Shown piece after piece: positions 55,201-64,000 of a stretch of 64,000 nucleotides of DNA. The notes under the pieces are model-generated. The model had not been told where the DNA came from. It did no database searches and worked only from the letters and a program-made list of their open reading frames with translations. This DNA is from Desulfovibrio desulfuricans DSM 642 (GTDB taxonomy: Bacteria; Desulfobacterota; Desulfovibrionia; Desulfovibrionales; Desulfovibrionaceae). The DNA lies in NCBI RefSeq assembly GCF_000420465.1, contig NZ_ATUZ01000002.1, positions 1-64,000 on the forward strand. The letters run 5' to 3'. Within the stretch, counting starts at the first letter, position 1, and each line of letters begins with the position of its first letter. A program made the position numbers and the translations under genes.

Positions 55201-55789
55201 CTGGCAGCACTTCCGCCCGCATCTCCTCCCTGCACTCTGCCGTGGCATGCGTGCCGCAACGGCTGTGTATACGGTACCAGGGAACCTCTGGCAGCACCTT
55301 TTGCTGCCCATCTGGCGTCAGCACTGTCCGCAGCATGGGATGGGCCAGTATTGTCTGGTTGAGGGCTTTTTCCAGACGCGGCAGATCAAATTTTCCCTTT
55401 GGCTCATGAATTTCCAGATAGCCGTGCGCGGCAATTCCCCCCAGGGGAAAAACCGTTTGACGCCCCAGCCAGTAAGCCCGCTGCATATCCGTGAGCGCAA
55501 AGGGCTGCCCGTCGATGATGCGTTCCGGCTCCTGCTCCACAGAGCATCTTCTGCCCTGCTCCACCAACCGAACCCAGCTTCCCAAGGTTGCATCTTTCAG
55601 CATATCCGCAAGCTTGACGCTAACGCCAGCTTTTTTGAGCATAACAGGCAGGCGCATCATCATGAGCGAACTCATGCCAAGCTCTATGAGGGAATCTTCG
55701 TCTCCTATCAATTCCGGGGAGCAATCAAGAACTTCCGCAATCCAGCGGCGCAAGCCGAGGCGCGATAGTATCGGAGCTTCAGCATTCAT
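52238..55789 (-). CDS. NRPS ArCP-Cy-A-PCP (HMWP2/PchE-like loading module)
   Basis: The ATG at 55789 after AAAGGAG overlaps the ligase gene by 11 bases; 1183 residues. The aryl carrier domain at the N-terminus has its phosphopantetheine serine in [10 protein letters not shown] (~40). The cyclisation domain has DILLLDVAS (~223). The adenylation domain has [14 protein letters not shown] (~715) with pocket motifs [24 protein letters not shown] and [10 protein letters not shown], indicating cysteine. The PCP is GGTSFLAM (~1112). Salicylate is loaded on the ArCP by the adjacent ligase, then condensed with cysteine and cyclised to hydroxyphenyl-thiazoline. Unlike HMWP2 and PchE, no methyltransferase or epimerase insertion is apparent in the A domain. 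Confidence 0.92.
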   Translation of the reverse strand: MNAEAPILSRLGLRRWIAEVLDCSPELIGDEDSLIELGMSSLMMMRLPVMLKKAGVSVKLADMLKDATLGSWVRLVEQGRRCSVEQEPERIIDGQPFALTDMQRAYWLGRQTVFPLGGIAAHGYLEIHEPKGKFDLPRLEKALNQTILAHPMLRTVLTPDGQQKVLPEVPWYRIHSRCGTHATAECREEMRAEVLPAETWPLFNICVSGTDNAPCAYLHISFDILLLDVASLALWLNELHGLYTGQQKKACISNRQFSQYVAQAEASKELASAKRHREWWQARAAQLPLAPQLPFAHQPRELTPPVIGRLASHMQADAWQSLKSHAARAGVTAAGMFAAILGETLSRFSRSPHMTLNLTLFDRAGERAAYDGVLGDFTSMLPVTVRAGAGQTFLALCRAAHEDICQALSHADISGAEVNAIIARAHATPNENPLPVVLTCATGIAGGSYLDAASRFGELIFACNQAPQTWIDAQVVEYRDGLSLVWDYPQGLFPPDLIESMFEKFVALAHALSDGGVWGMSAQTVRQPRIQPASLALLPPARQSLTGPFLKRAASCPAATALITPEKTLSYGELDRLSGDLARRLTSEPLLNKGELVGIALPKGWLQVVAVLAVLRAGAAYLPMNVNDPQSRILTILAEGGVRLALCDGKKQGFLADADCQLAEISVENTPLLLADFSGNDTGGTRATGAGKKQSSGQTVAADASVDVDPEATAYVIFTSGSTGKPKGVAVSHQSALNTILDVNSRNAVGPNDRVFGISQLNFDLSVYDIFGTLAAGAALVLPQDADFAEPLEWVRLVEHTQVTVWNSVPALAQLLLDSAKATGGGLKHLRLFMLSGDWLPVELAASILALPQEPRLVSMGGATEAAIWSVEKVVDALLPGQKTVPYGKPLSGQMLYVLDASMRPCPLWVPGEIYIAGVGLAQEYLHRPELTEQSFFSHPQTGERLYRTGDWGRMLPDGDIEFMGRDDTQVKINGMRIELGEIESAIAEMPGVRQAVAVVAEHSQSIKIVAFAQPDGDHKLDAQRIGLALKGRLPYSWLPAEICLESTFPLTANGKVDRRALTARAKTSLSKPRAREASVPETKAEQQIADAWASVLNGARPGVSVSFFDAGGTSFLAMQLSTRLTAVLQRPVPVLSVFQYTTIASQAKHLIDAEVLCSTESGHTQGRVEKLRAMASRVRPRR

Positions 55790-57452
55790 GTTCTGCTCCT
55801 TTAGCTTCTGCAATATGTTGCTGATATTGCATCAGAAGCTGCTCGCGCAAGCTGCGACGGTTATTTTTGCCCACCGCAGTGCAGGGAAACGAAGGAACAA
55901 ATACAAACTGATCGGGGATCTTGAAGGTCGTCAGACCGTTCTGTTGTAAAAAAAGACGTAGCGAGCGTGCGTTCAAACCGTCGTCATCGTGCTCGTGCAC
56001 ATGGATAAAAGCGCATATACGCTCGCCCAGATGCTCGTCCGGAATGCCCACAAGCACGGCATCACGCACTCCCTGGCAGGTTACGAGTACATTTTCCACT
56101 TCTTCGGGAGTTATTTTTTCTCCGCAACGCTGGATTTGATCCTTTTCCCGCCCTTCAAGCACCATGCACCCGTCAGGCCTACGCCGCGCAAGGTCCCCAG
56201 TGCGAAAAAATCCATCAGTGGTAAACGATTCCGCATCGACATCTGGCCGTTTGTAATAGGCATGGATGGTGTATGGCCCGCGAATCTGCAAACCACCGAC
56301 GGTATTGTCCGACACCTCCTTGCCTGCGGCGTCAACGATACGAAACTCGTCCGCCGGGCACACGGGTTTTCCCTGTGTGCTGCAAACCGTTTCTTCATCC
56401 ATATCCATGCGGGTCATGCTCACCAGTCCTTCAGACATGCCGAAAACATTCTGAAAGCGGCAGCCGAATACTCTTATGGTGCGCCGTGCAAGTTCTTCAC
56501 TCACGCGCGCCCCACCAACCTGGATGCTCTGTAAACTGGGAAAATCCCCCTCACGATCCAGCAGTTCCGCCATATCGCACCAGAGAATCGCCGCAGGCGG
56601 CACAAGGGCGGTGCTGGTGACGGAATGCTTGTCTATCAGGTCAAAGCAGGTGTCTGGATCGGGATTTTCGGCTATGACCAGGGTTCCGCCGCATAAAAGG
56701 GTTCCCAGCAGACCAGGTGCGGCCAGCGGAAAGTTGTGCGCCATAGGCAAGGTGGCCAGATAGACGGTTGAGGCATCGAACCCGTTGGCGGCGGCGTTGT
56801 AACGGACTGAACAGAGGTATTCACAATGGACGCGCGCAATCAGCTTTGGGGTGCTCGTGGTGCCGCCCGAAAGCAGAAAACAGAGCAGAGAGTCGGGCAT
56901 GGCAGGGTCTTGCGGCAAAGCAAAACCGGTGCCAAACAAGGATTGGAAAGGAACAAACTCCTCTGCATTGCCGCGCACAACTACGTGATCAAGGCCGGGG
57001 TACTGCTGTTGCAGTTCGCGAGCCAACGTGCGGTAGTCAAAGCCTGACGCCTCGTCGGCGCAGATATAGGCTTTTGCGCCAGCCGCCTCCACAAATGCGG
57101 AAATCTCTGTCTTTCGATGCGCTGGCAGAGCCATAACCGGGGCAACCCCAAGGCGGACAAGGGCAAAAAAGGCAACCACAAATTCCCAGCAGTTTGGCAA
57201 CTGCAAAACTACCGTTTGCCCCGCTGTGAGCCCAAGCGCGGCAAGCCCGGCGGCGGCCTGAGCCACCTTTTGCTCCAGCTCAGCATAGGTAAGGCAAAAC
57301 TCGCCATCAATAACAGCAAGATGCCCTGTGTGCTTACGCGCCAGATCACTCAGAAAGGTGTTTAGCGTTTCTTCACGCCAGTAACCTTCCGCCCTGTAGC
57401 GCTCTATCTCCTTTATCGGCCATCCAAGATCATGCGCGTAAAACATATTCAC
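55779..57452 (-). CDS. ybtE: Salicyl-AMP ligase (YbtE/PchD-like)
   Basis: The 557-residue member of the EntE/DhbE/YbtE aryl-acid ligases shows [18 protein letters not shown] (ATP-binding loop), [33 protein letters not shown] and the hinge and catalytic region [20 protein letters not shown]. It activates salicylate with ATP and loads it on the aryl carrier domain of the next gene product, which it overlaps by 11 bases. The pchBA genes provide the substrate. 2,3-dihydroxybenzoate is the alternative substrate for the family, but no entA/entB-type genes are present. Confidence 0.92.
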   Translation of the reverse strand: MNMFYAHDLGWPIKEIERYRAEGYWREETLNTFLSDLARKHTGHLAVIDGEFCLTYAELEQKVAQAAAGLAALGLTAGQTVVLQLPNCWEFVVAFFALVRLGVAPVMALPAHRKTEISAFVEAAGAKAYICADEASGFDYRTLARELQQQYPGLDHVVVRGNAEEFVPFQSLFGTGFALPQDPAMPDSLLCFLLSGGTTSTPKLIARVHCEYLCSVRYNAAANGFDASTVYLATLPMAHNFPLAAPGLLGTLLCGGTLVIAENPDPDTCFDLIDKHSVTSTALVPPAAILWCDMAELLDREGDFPSLQSIQVGGARVSEELARRTIRVFGCRFQNVFGMSEGLVSMTRMDMDEETVCSTQGKPVCPADEFRIVDAAGKEVSDNTVGGLQIRGPYTIHAYYKRPDVDAESFTTDGFFRTGDLARRRPDGCMVLEGREKDQIQRCGEKITPEEVENVLVTCQGVRDAVLVGIPDEHLGERICAFIHVHEHDDDGLNARSLRLFLQQNGLTTFKIPDQFVFVPSFPCTAVGKNNRRSLREQLLMQYQQHIAEAKGAEHEC

Positions 57453-57551
57453 CTCATCTCGCTTGCCGGAAGCAGTTGTGTTGCGGCAACAAGTGTGCTG
57501 CCGCGAATATTCATCGTGCCAGCCGCCTTTGTTAAGGGGCCGTTCGCGCGC

Positions 57552-58790
57552 TTAAGCCACAGGCGCGCGGGGTTCTTTTTTTGCAGAGGAGGACACATAA
57601 AATCTGGCGAAGATGCCCCCTAGCGCCGAGCAGGCCAACGCTGCGCAAATAGTTGCACTGTAACCCAAGCGACCAGCCATGACCATGCCCGTGCCCCCCA
57701 TGCCCATTGCAAAAAACTGATATATGCTGAACTGCACTGTGTAGTCCGTTGCCGGACTTTCTTTGGATGCATGATCCATCATCAGCGTGCTAAGCATGGT
57801 GACTGACGGCACATAGCCCAGAAAATGAGCCATGACCGCAGCTACGACCATACTTGTGCTCACGTTTCCCATGGCCATAAAAAGTACCGCTGCAATACTG
57901 AGCAGCTGCATCCCCAGGCAGTAATTCATGGTGAAACTCCGTCCATGGCGGGAAATCATCCACCCTGCGAACAAGCTGGAAGCAATGCCCATAACTGGAC
58001 CGAGCACATCCACATAAAACCCGATGCGTTCAAGCGACCAATGATTATCCACCAGAATTGGCGTCAACAGACTGTAGGCAACTGTAATTCCCATGGGGAA
58101 AAGCAGCAGCATCACAAGCCAGGATGCCATACCCGGCTGCCGCCAAAACCCTACAAGCCTGACAGCGGCCTGCAAACCACTTTGCTTTTGAATTTGCAAT
58201 TCATCTTCAATAAAGAAAAGCAGTTGCACCAATGACACGGCAGTGCCCAGAGCCAGAATCAAGACAGACTGACGCCAGCCAAGGCTGGGGTATGCCATCA
58301 ACACAAAGCCTGCGCCTATCATAAAGCCGAGCATGCCCCCGGCAGTCTGAATGCCATTGCCGATGCCCCGCTCTTCTTTGGAAAGGATGGAGCATACCAG
58401 GCCATCTGTTGCGATATCCTGGGTTGCTCCGCACAGGGCTATGACGATGCACAGCAGATAAACAGAGCCAAAGTCTGTTTGCACATCCAGGCTTGCGATA
58501 GCACAAAGCACCACAACGAGGAGCGACTGCATCAAGATCAGCCAACCGCGAAAATGACCAATTCGTGGTGTGAAACGAATTTTATCCACCAAGGGAGCCC
58601 ACAAAAATTTGCAGGCTCCAATCATGCCAAGGGCATAAACGGAGCTTATCTGCTCAAGAGGCGCACCCTGCTTGCGCAATATGGCAACAAGCGCAACTGA
58701 AAAAAAGCTCAGCCCGAGGTATTGCGTAGTGTAGAGGCTGGCTATCAGACTCCATACAGAAAAAGGCTTTCGTGATAACATTGCAAACAT
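57552..58790 (-). CDS. MFS permease (FptX/RhtX/AmpG-like)
   Basis: The 412-residue integral membrane protein has about 12 hydrophobic segments and family motifs ATQDIATDGLVCSILSKEER and RGIGNGIQTAGGMLGFMIGA, which place it with the AmpG/FptX/RhtX group of major facilitators. FptX imports ferric pyochelin and RhtX rhizobactin across the inner membrane; YbtX occupies a similar place in yersiniabactin loci. I chose the ATG at 58790 because AAGGA is then properly spaced. It is 100 bases upstream of the ligase gene in the same direction. Confidence 0.82.
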   Translation of the reverse strand: MFAMLSRKPFSVWSLIASLYTTQYLGLSFFSVALVAILRKQGAPLEQISSVYALGMIGACKFLWAPLVDKIRFTPRIGHFRGWLILMQSLLVVVLCAIASLDVQTDFGSVYLLCIVIALCGATQDIATDGLVCSILSKEERGIGNGIQTAGGMLGFMIGAGFVLMAYPSLGWRQSVLILALGTAVSLVQLLFFIEDELQIQKQSGLQAAVRLVGFWRQPGMASWLVMLLLFPMGITVAYSLLTPILVDNHWSLERIGFYVDVLGPVMGIASSLFAGWMISRHGRSFTMNYCLGMQLLSIAAVLFMAMGNVSTSMVVAAVMAHFLGYVPSVTMLSTLMMDHASKESPATDYTVQFSIYQFFAMGMGGTGMVMAGRLGYSATICAALACSALGGIFARFYVSSSAKKEPRAPVA

Positions 58791-58884
58791 ACGCATCCTT
58801 GAAATTTACAACTGTTGCCTTCAGTTGATGCCTATAAGCTAAAGAATATATCCAAATTCAGCTGTGCGCCCAGGTTGGAAAGGC

Positions 58885-60021
58885 CTAATCCAGCGTACGG
58901 CGGTAGCAGCGGATGGACAGCGTGCAGACAACTGCCAGAATCAGCACTAACGCGCCAAAATCCACCCAGATATCAGCAAGGGTGTTACCCTTAAGAAGAA
59001 TCCCGCGCACAATCCGCAAAAAATGCGTTACCGGCAATATTTCACCAAGCCATTGCGCCCAATCTGGCATACCCCGATACGGAAACATAAACCCAGACAA
59101 TATGATGGACGGCAGCAGAAAACCCGAAGAAGCCTGATTGGCCTGCATCTGGTTTTTGGCAATGGATGAAAAAATGAATCCAAGTGCCAGATTTGCGCAG
59201 ATAAAAACCACGCACACCAGAAACAGCAAAGCCATGGAACCCATCATTGGCACATGGAAAAGAACCTTTGCAGCGGTAAGAATAACCAGTATCTGACCGA
59301 ATCCGATAAGAATGTAGGGCGAAATCTTGCCAAGCATCATCTCTAGGGGCCGAATGGGGGCCACCAGCAGACTTTCCAGGGTTCCACGTTCACGTTCGCG
59401 GGTCATGGCTATGGAAGTCATCATGATCATAGTTGATGAAAGCACCACGCCAAGGATACCGGGAACCACGCTGAACGCCGATTCGTTTTCTTCGTTATAC
59501 TTGCGGTGCACCAGCAACGAGTACGGCGGGCTCCCCTGCTTCAATTCAGAAAGCGGCCCGGTGAGATCCGCATTTATGGCTTTTGCCGCAAGCCCGGACA
59601 GGGCAGCTATGGCGGCGGAAGTGGCGGAAGGATCGGTTGCGTCAGCCTCGACCAGCACCTCGGGGCGTTCGCCCCTGGCAACCTTTCGTGAAAAATCTAC
59701 GGGAATATTGATGACAAACTGGGTGGAACCGTTGGCCAGCGCCCGCTGCGACTCAGCTTCCGTTGCATTGCGGTTGGTGATCAAAAAATAGCCCGATACT
59801 TCCAGGGAACTTACAAACGAACGGCTCATAACCGACTGATCACCATCAACCACAAGGGTGGGCAGATGCTTTGGGTCGGCATTGATCGCATAGCCAAACA
59901 GAAGAATTTCCATAAGCGGCACGCTGAGCAACATGGAAAACGTTGCCCGGTCGCGCTTCATCTGGATCAGTTCCTTAGTCAGCAAAGCCACAAAACGCCT
60001 TAGGGAAAATCCTCTGAACAT
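58885..60021 (-). CDS. ABC-2 type permease (YbhR/YhhJ-like)
   Basis: The 378-residue protein has one N-terminal membrane segment (MLLSVPLMEILLFGYAINAD), a large soluble loop, and five C-terminal segments, including ALLFLVCVVFICANLALGFI, with the ABC-2 pattern RERERGTLESLLVAPIRPLE. It is the membrane part of an efflux ABC transporter; its ATG overlaps the ATPase stop by one base (TGATG). With the ATPase and the membrane-fusion lipoprotein it should export the metallophore or a related compound. Only one permease gene is present, so it would act as a homodimer. Confidence 0.88.
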   Translation of the reverse strand: MFRGFSLRRFVALLTKELIQMKRDRATFSMLLSVPLMEILLFGYAINADPKHLPTLVVDGDQSVMSRSFVSSLEVSGYFLITNRNATEAESQRALANGSTQFVINIPVDFSRKVARGERPEVLVEADATDPSATSAAIAALSGLAAKAINADLTGPLSELKQGSPPYSLLVHRKYNEENESAFSVVPGILGVVLSSTMIMMTSIAMTRERERGTLESLLVAPIRPLEMMLGKISPYILIGFGQILVILTAAKVLFHVPMMGSMALLFLVCVVFICANLALGFIFSSIAKNQMQANQASSGFLLPSIILSGFMFPYRGMPDWAQWLGEILPVTHFLRIVRGILLKGNTLADIWVDFGALVLILAVVCTLSIRCYRRTLD

Positions 60022-60971
60022 CAGGCCAGCCCCATCTTCATATCTTTCAGGGCACGGTTCATGAGCAGAATAAACAGATCCTCAAGCGATGCCTCGGCGT
60101 CTGACCACACCAGTGCCGGGTCGTGCCGCCAGGGGCGGATCGCCTCTTCAAGCAGGGCTGCATCTGCGCCGCCCACGTGCAGGTCATTGCCAAAGGGTAT
60201 AACCACATCCACATGGTTTTGCGACTCAAGCCGCTGCGCTATGCGGGTAAGAATTGCTGGCGCCAGGTCTGGCTTGAGGCATGCGGAGTACATTTTCATG
60301 GGAAACCGTTTGATAAGCTCGCGGCTTGTGCCGCAAGCCAGCAGTTTGCCATAGGCAATGTAGGCAATGCTGTGACAGCGCTCCGCCTCATCCATATAGT
60401 GTGTTGACACAAGCACGGTAATACCCTCTGCCGCCAGTGCATGTATCTGCTCCCAAAATTCCCGCCGGGCGGTAGGGTCCACCCCTGCGGTGGGTTCATC
60501 CAGAAGCAATACCTTGGGCTTGTGCATCACGCAGCTTGCCAGTGCCAACCGTTGCTTCCACCCGCCAGAGAGCGACCCGGCCAGCTTTTTGCGCTGCTCC
60601 CACAATCCCAGTCGGTGCAGCACGCTCTGGATTTCACGGCGCACATTGCTCAACCCATAAATGCGGGCTGTAAAGGCAAGATTTTCTTCAAGAGTCATGT
60701 CTTCATAAAGCGAAAAACGCTGAGGCATGTACCCCACCTGTAGTTTGATCTGATCCGCCTGCGTCAGGATATCGAGCCCAAGGCAGGTGCCAGTGCCTTT
60801 ATCCGGCGTCAGCAGGCCGCACATCATCCGCAGGGTCGTGGTTTTTCCTGATCCGTTGGGGCCAAGAAAACCAACAATCTGGCCCTCTGGAACGCTGAAC
60901 GACACGGAATCTACCACAGTAACATTGCCAAACGTTTTGGTAAGGCCCTGCACTTCGATGGCGTTTGTCAT
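60021..60971 (-). CDS. ABC transporter ATPase for the ABC-2 exporter
   Basis: The 316-residue ATPase has Walker A GFLGPNGSGKTTTLRMM, signature LSGGWKQRLALASC, Walker B VLLLDEPTAGVDP and the switch histidine in VLVSTHYMDEAERC. It belongs to the drug/polysaccharide-exporter type (YbhF/CcmA-like) with a C-terminal extension. It overlaps both neighbours: four bases with the membrane-fusion gene, one with the permease. Confidence 0.92.
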   Translation of the reverse strand: MTNAIEVQGLTKTFGNVTVVDSVSFSVPEGQIVGFLGPNGSGKTTTLRMMCGLLTPDKGTGTCLGLDILTQADQIKLQVGYMPQRFSLYEDMTLEENLAFTARIYGLSNVRREIQSVLHRLGLWEQRKKLAGSLSGGWKQRLALASCVMHKPKVLLLDEPTAGVDPTARREFWEQIHALAAEGITVLVSTHYMDEAERCHSIAYIAYGKLLACGTSRELIKRFPMKMYSACLKPDLAPAILTRIAQRLESQNHVDVVIPFGNDLHVGGADAALLEEAIRPWRHDPALVWSDAEASLEDLFILLMNRALKDMKMGLA

Positions 60972-61921
60972 TTATGGAAAACTCCCGTCACGGGCAGCCC
61001 CGGGCGTAGTTGCGCGCAAGACTCAAGAGGAACCGCTTCAACCATAAAGGCCAGCTTGCCCGACTCGTTACGCGAATAAAGCACCGGCGGCCTGTAGGCA
61101 GCCTCGGAAGAAACAAAATTTACGCGAGCGGGGATGCCTTTGCCGCAACCTTCGCATTGCAGCAGAATTTCCGGTTCTGCGGACGTCCAGCCAACCTGGG
61201 TCGGGGAAAGAAAAAAACGGGCCTTGATGTTCCCCGGAGGCAGCAGTTCCACGACAGCCTGTCCACTCGCTATGGTTTCTCCCGGTCGGTAGATGATATC
61301 GTTTACCACGGCATCGGCAGGCGCAATCGCTTGTCGCAGAGCCAGATTCGCCTCTGCCTCGCGCACAGCGGCCTGACGGAATTGCAGCATCTTTTGCGCG
61401 GCTTCAATTTCGCCTTCGCGCCCAATGCTCAGTTGGGCCAAACGCAGACGGCTTTCGCTGGCGCGGATTTTTGCCCTCGTGGCCGATTCCTCTGACCGCA
61501 GGCGCTCAACTTCATCCATTGACGCAGCACCGCTGTGGCTGAGATTCAATTTACGGCGATACGACGCTGCGGTGTAGGCAAGCTGGGCCTTGAGCTCTGC
61601 AATGCCAGACTGCAAGGCTTCTATTTCATCATTCCGTTCCGCAGAAAGTAGATTGGATACTTCCGCCTTTGCGGCCTCAAGCTCGGAGCGGGCCTTGTCC
61701 AGAGCGGCTTTTTCCCTGTTGCTGTCGAGGGTAAAAAGGGTTTCTCCCACCTTTACATGACTGCCGCGCGAAACAGAGAGGGTTTCAACAATACCGCTTG
61801 CAGGCAGAGAAACTCTGACAAAATCACCTTCAACATAGCCCTGAACTTCAGTATCTGACCGCCCGTAGCAGCCGGTAAGGAGGCTCGCTATGACAGCAGA
61901 AGCAAGAACCGCGCACTTCAT
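60968..61921 (-). CDS. HlyD-family membrane-fusion lipoprotein
   Basis: I set the start at 61921, where GGAGAA is properly spaced; an ATG five codons upstream has no site and would fall at the edge of a hairpin. The 317-residue product begins with a lipoprotein signal (VLASAVIASLLTGCYG, lipobox LTGC), then the HlyD barrel-sandwich start (VSLPASGIVETLSVSRGSHV), a long coiled-coil hairpin (~70-165) and a second barrel half (APADAVVNDIIYRPGETIAS). It should bridge the ABC-2 exporter to an outer-membrane channel. No TolC gene is in the window. Confidence 0.9.
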   Translation of the reverse strand: MKCAVLASAVIASLLTGCYGRSDTEVQGYVEGDFVRVSLPASGIVETLSVSRGSHVKVGETLFTLDSNREKAALDKARSELEAAKAEVSNLLSAERNDEIEALQSGIAELKAQLAYTAASYRRKLNLSHSGAASMDEVERLRSEESATRAKIRASESRLRLAQLSIGREGEIEAAQKMLQFRQAAVREAEANLALRQAIAPADAVVNDIIYRPGETIASGQAVVELLPPGNIKARFFLSPTQVGWTSAEPEILLQCEGCGKGIPARVNFVSSEAAYRPPVLYSRNESGKLAFMVEAVPLESCAQLRPGLPVTGVFHK

Positions 61922-61936
61922 TGAATTCTCCGCCAT

Positions 61937-61989
61937 GAAGTGCGCTTTCTCTGCTGCGCGGATACCACGCTACAGAGAAAGCACACTTC
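61937..61989 (-). repeat. 17-bp inverted repeat between receptor and exporter genes
   Basis: GAAGTGCGCTTTCTCTG at 61937-61953 pairs with CAGAGAAAGCACACTTC at 61973-61989 with one G-U-type mismatch and a 19-base loop. It occupies almost the whole gap between the TonB receptor stop and the fusion-protein gene. No T-run follows on the minus strand, so an RNA-stabilising or processing hairpin, or a weak attenuator, is more likely than a strong terminator. Confidence 0.75.
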
Positions 61990-62002
61990 AATGAGACCTC
62001 GG

Positions 62003-64000
62003 CTAAAATTTCAGCGTAAAATCAACACCGAACATCATTGGGTCAATAAGAGTCACCAAGGTGTTCTGGTCGTATGACGGGTTCATGGCGTTCACATAGA
62101 ACTGCGAGGCCGTAGCCGCCTGATTCAGCAGGTTGCGGCCCCAGAGGTTCACCTCGTACTTATCGTTCTTGACGCCGAGATTCAGGTCAAACGTACCATA
62201 TCCGGCCTGCTCAAGCCTGTTTTCAATGTCGTAGTAGTAATTTGAACGATAGCGGAAGGTCAGATCAATACCCGCCACAAGCTTGTCCCAGGGCAATTCG
62301 TACTCATAACCGACCGTGCTCCGCCCAGTAAACTTGGAGTGATACTGCTGCTGATTACCGCTGGCGTTGATGGTGCGGCCGCCAGCCGTTGCAGGGGCAT
62401 TCTTAAAGTCCACATAGGTCGCGTCCGCATAGCCCACGCCAACGCTTGCATGGATACCGTTGTCAAACTTGCCGGCAAGGTCTGCCTCAAAGCCATAGGA
62501 ACGGCTCTGTGGTGCATTGATAATGGGAGTCATGTTTGTGGAGGAATCATATGCCAACACCTGCTGGTCTCTCCAGTCAATGTAGAAGAGCGCGGTGTTC
62601 AGGGTAATGCGGCCATCGTAAAAGGAATTTTTCATTCCCAGTTCGTAGTTTACGGTGGTTTCTTCGTCGTATTTGAAGGCGGGCTTGTCGTAGAAAAGAG
62701 ACGTATTAAAGCCGCCAGCCTTATAGCCGGTACTTACGCTGAAATAAACGTTATTGAATTCATCAAAGCTGTATTTGATGCCGCCGCGCGGCATCCAGTA
62801 CAGTTTATCCCACTCCCCATCGTAATTCTTGATCATGGTCTTGCCAGGAATTCTCCAGTATTCATCAAGATACGCATCACCAAGGTTTGATGAGGTGTTA
62901 AATTCATATTCCTTTTTGTCATACCCCACACGGACGCCGCCAAAAACCTGCCAATATTGGTTAAAATCGTAAGAGGCATTGCCAAATGCGGCAACAGACC
63001 ATGCATTTTGCTGACCACGCAAATCAATGCTGCCGTGATCGCCAGACAAGGTACTCGGCACCCAGGGCGAGCCCTTGTCCCAGCCATTAGTCTGACTGTT
63101 CAGACGGTCGGCGCGGTTAAAGTCCCCATAAACACCAGCAACATACTTGAAAGCTTCATTTTCCGGCGAGGCCAGGCGTAGTTCTTGCGATATCTGCCCA
63201 AAACTTTCGCTGAAAGTGCCGTATTTCTTGAATTGAAAGTTGGTAAAGCCCATCATCGTGTTATGCTGCGCATTAATTATGTCAAAGTAGCCTTTTGGAC
63301 CGTAGGCCTGCTTGTAGTCCATGGCTGTGCTGCGATAGCCGGTGAGCGAAGTCAGCTTGTAGCCGCTGTCAAAATCATGATTGACTTCAAGCTTGGCGCC
63401 GCCAGAAGAGATATCGCCACCGGAAGAACCGTCCCAGTTGAAGGTTTTGTTTCCGTCATCATAATCCGTCTTGCTCATCCTGGCGGAGTCGTTGCGATAC
63501 TGCTTCTGGATATCAGAGCTGAAATCGACGCTTGTATTTTCGCCAAGCATCATAAACCAGCTCAAACGGCCCTGATAATTATTTTGCTTGCCGAGGTTGC
63601 CCCCTTCGTAATTTTCCCAGACATGCCCGGTCTGATTGTATCCAAAGGCCACACGCACTGCGGCCTTACCGTCCCACAAGGGCATATTGGACATCACTTC
63701 TGTGCGATAATGCTCATAATTGCCAGCGCCAATGGTTATGTACCCCTCTTGCTTGCTCGGGTCGGCCTTCTTGGATGTGACATTGATTGCGCCGCCAAGA
63801 GTATTGCGTCCATAGAGCGTACCTTGCGGGCCACGTAATACTTCTACTTGCTCCACATCAAGCAGGTTGTTCAAATAACCGTGCGTTAGCGTAAGCGGCA
63901 CACCGTCAACAAATACACCCACCGAGGGATCCGTTTCAATTTCCGCAGACCCCACGCCGCGTATGCTAAAAAATGGAGACAGAGAACCACCGACCTGTCC
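62003..64000 (-). CDS. TonB-dependent outer-membrane receptor (FyuA-like), N-terminus cut off
   Basis: The frame is open to the window edge (the visible part begins GQVGGSLSPFFSIRGVGSAE), giving 665 residues. The plug domain shows VGVFVDGVPLTLTHGYLNNL, then DVEQVEVLRGPQGTLYGRNT and GGAINVTSKKAD; the rest is a 22-strand-type barrel ending in GVDFTLKF with a C-terminal phenylalanine. Signal peptide, TonB box and promoter lie beyond 64000. It probably imports the metal-loaded product across the outer membrane, as FyuA and FptA do. It is the first visible gene of the operon that runs to the methyltransferase. Confidence 0.92.
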   Translation of the reverse strand, partial: GQVGGSLSPFFSIRGVGSAEIETDPSVGVFVDGVPLTLTHGYLNNLLDVEQVEVLRGPQGTLYGRNTLGGAINVTSKKADPSKQEGYITIGAGNYEHYRTEVMSNMPLWDGKAAVRVAFGYNQTGHVWENYEGGNLGKQNNYQGRLSWFMMLGENTSVDFSSDIQKQYRNDSARMSKTDYDDGNKTFNWDGSSGGDISSGGAKLEVNHDFDSGYKLTSLTGYRSTAMDYKQAYGPKGYFDIINAQHNTMMGFTNFQFKKYGTFSESFGQISQELRLASPENEAFKYVAGVYGDFNRADRLNSQTNGWDKGSPWVPSTLSGDHGSIDLRGQQNAWSVAAFGNASYDFNQYWQVFGGVRVGYDKKEYEFNTSSNLGDAYLDEYWRIPGKTMIKNYDGEWDKLYWMPRGGIKYSFDEFNNVYFSVSTGYKAGGFNTSLFYDKPAFKYDEETTVNYELGMKNSFYDGRITLNTALFYIDWRDQQVLAYDSSTNMTPIINAPQSRSYGFEADLAGKFDNGIHASVGVGYADATYVDFKNAPATAGGRTINASGNQQQYHSKFTGRSTVGYEYELPWDKLVAGIDLTFRYRSNYYYDIENRLEQAGYGTFDLNLGVKNDKYEVNLWGRNLLNQAATASQFYVNAMNPSYDQNTLVTLIDPMMFGVDFTLKF

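Noticed and set aside
1..64000. tRNA, rRNA genes and CRISPR arrays
   Set aside because: I looked for rRNA-like segments, tRNA-like ends and regularly spaced repeats and found none that I could support by eye; a tRNAscan or Infernal run would be decisive.

Overview
The window looks like a chromosomal stretch of a Gram-negative anaerobe of the Desulfovibrio type. This is my impression from the moderate-to-high G+C, the overall protein affinities, the outer-membrane proteins (autotransporter, TonB receptor, lipoproteins) and a Fur-like TGAAAAT palindrome; no database search was possible. The left half is accessory DNA and the right half is one very large biosynthetic and transport operon.

Layout. 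1-454: end of an IS3-family element, cut by the window edge, which appears to interrupt a small gene. 684-1877: A+T-rich island with a small ORF and a Gp2-like (YagK/YfjJ-type) replication protein. 1990-7019: XRE regulator, autotransporter broken by an in-frame TGA, two tiny coupled genes, a lipoprotein hydrolase and a DUF91/DUF5655-type protein. 7187-16610 (minus): type I restriction-modification operon with added parts, in transcription order DUF4917, half-length S-like protein, HsdM, Fic, HsdS, HsdR, YgjP-type metallopeptidase; a DUF2188 gene lies just upstream. 17671-24440 (plus): ERF annealing protein, Cas4-like nuclease, unknown, CbbQ/CobS-type AAA ATPase, DUF3150, metallopeptidase-VWA protein and a 35-aa peptide, with an opposing RHH/ParE toxin-antitoxin pair in the middle. 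24895-26831: rhodanese-type sulfurtransferase and a divergent LysR regulator.

27227-64000 (minus): a metallophore locus related to yersiniabactin and pyochelin. pchB-pchA make salicylate under a Fur-like palindrome. The main transcription unit reads from a TonB receptor (cut by the right edge) through an HlyD/ABC-2 exporter, an FptX-like MFS permease, a salicyl-AMP ligase, four megasynthases, a type II thioesterase, a crotonyl-CoA carboxylase/reductase homologue, two YbtP/YbtQ-like ABC proteins and a methyltransferase. Many of its genes overlap by 1-11 bases.

Assembly line in gene order: ArCP-Cy-A-PCP; KS-AT-KR-ACP; Cy-A-PCP; KS-(no AT)-MT-KR-ACP-Cy-A-PCP-TE. All three A domains carry cysteine-type pocket residues. 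Compared with yersiniabactin there is an additional PKS module. Its AT motif (KAGH) and the linked carboxylase/reductase both point to an ethylmalonyl-type extender. I therefore predict a salicylate-capped tris-thiazoline with two polyketide units, one alkyl-branched and one C-methylated. That product is inference from domain order.
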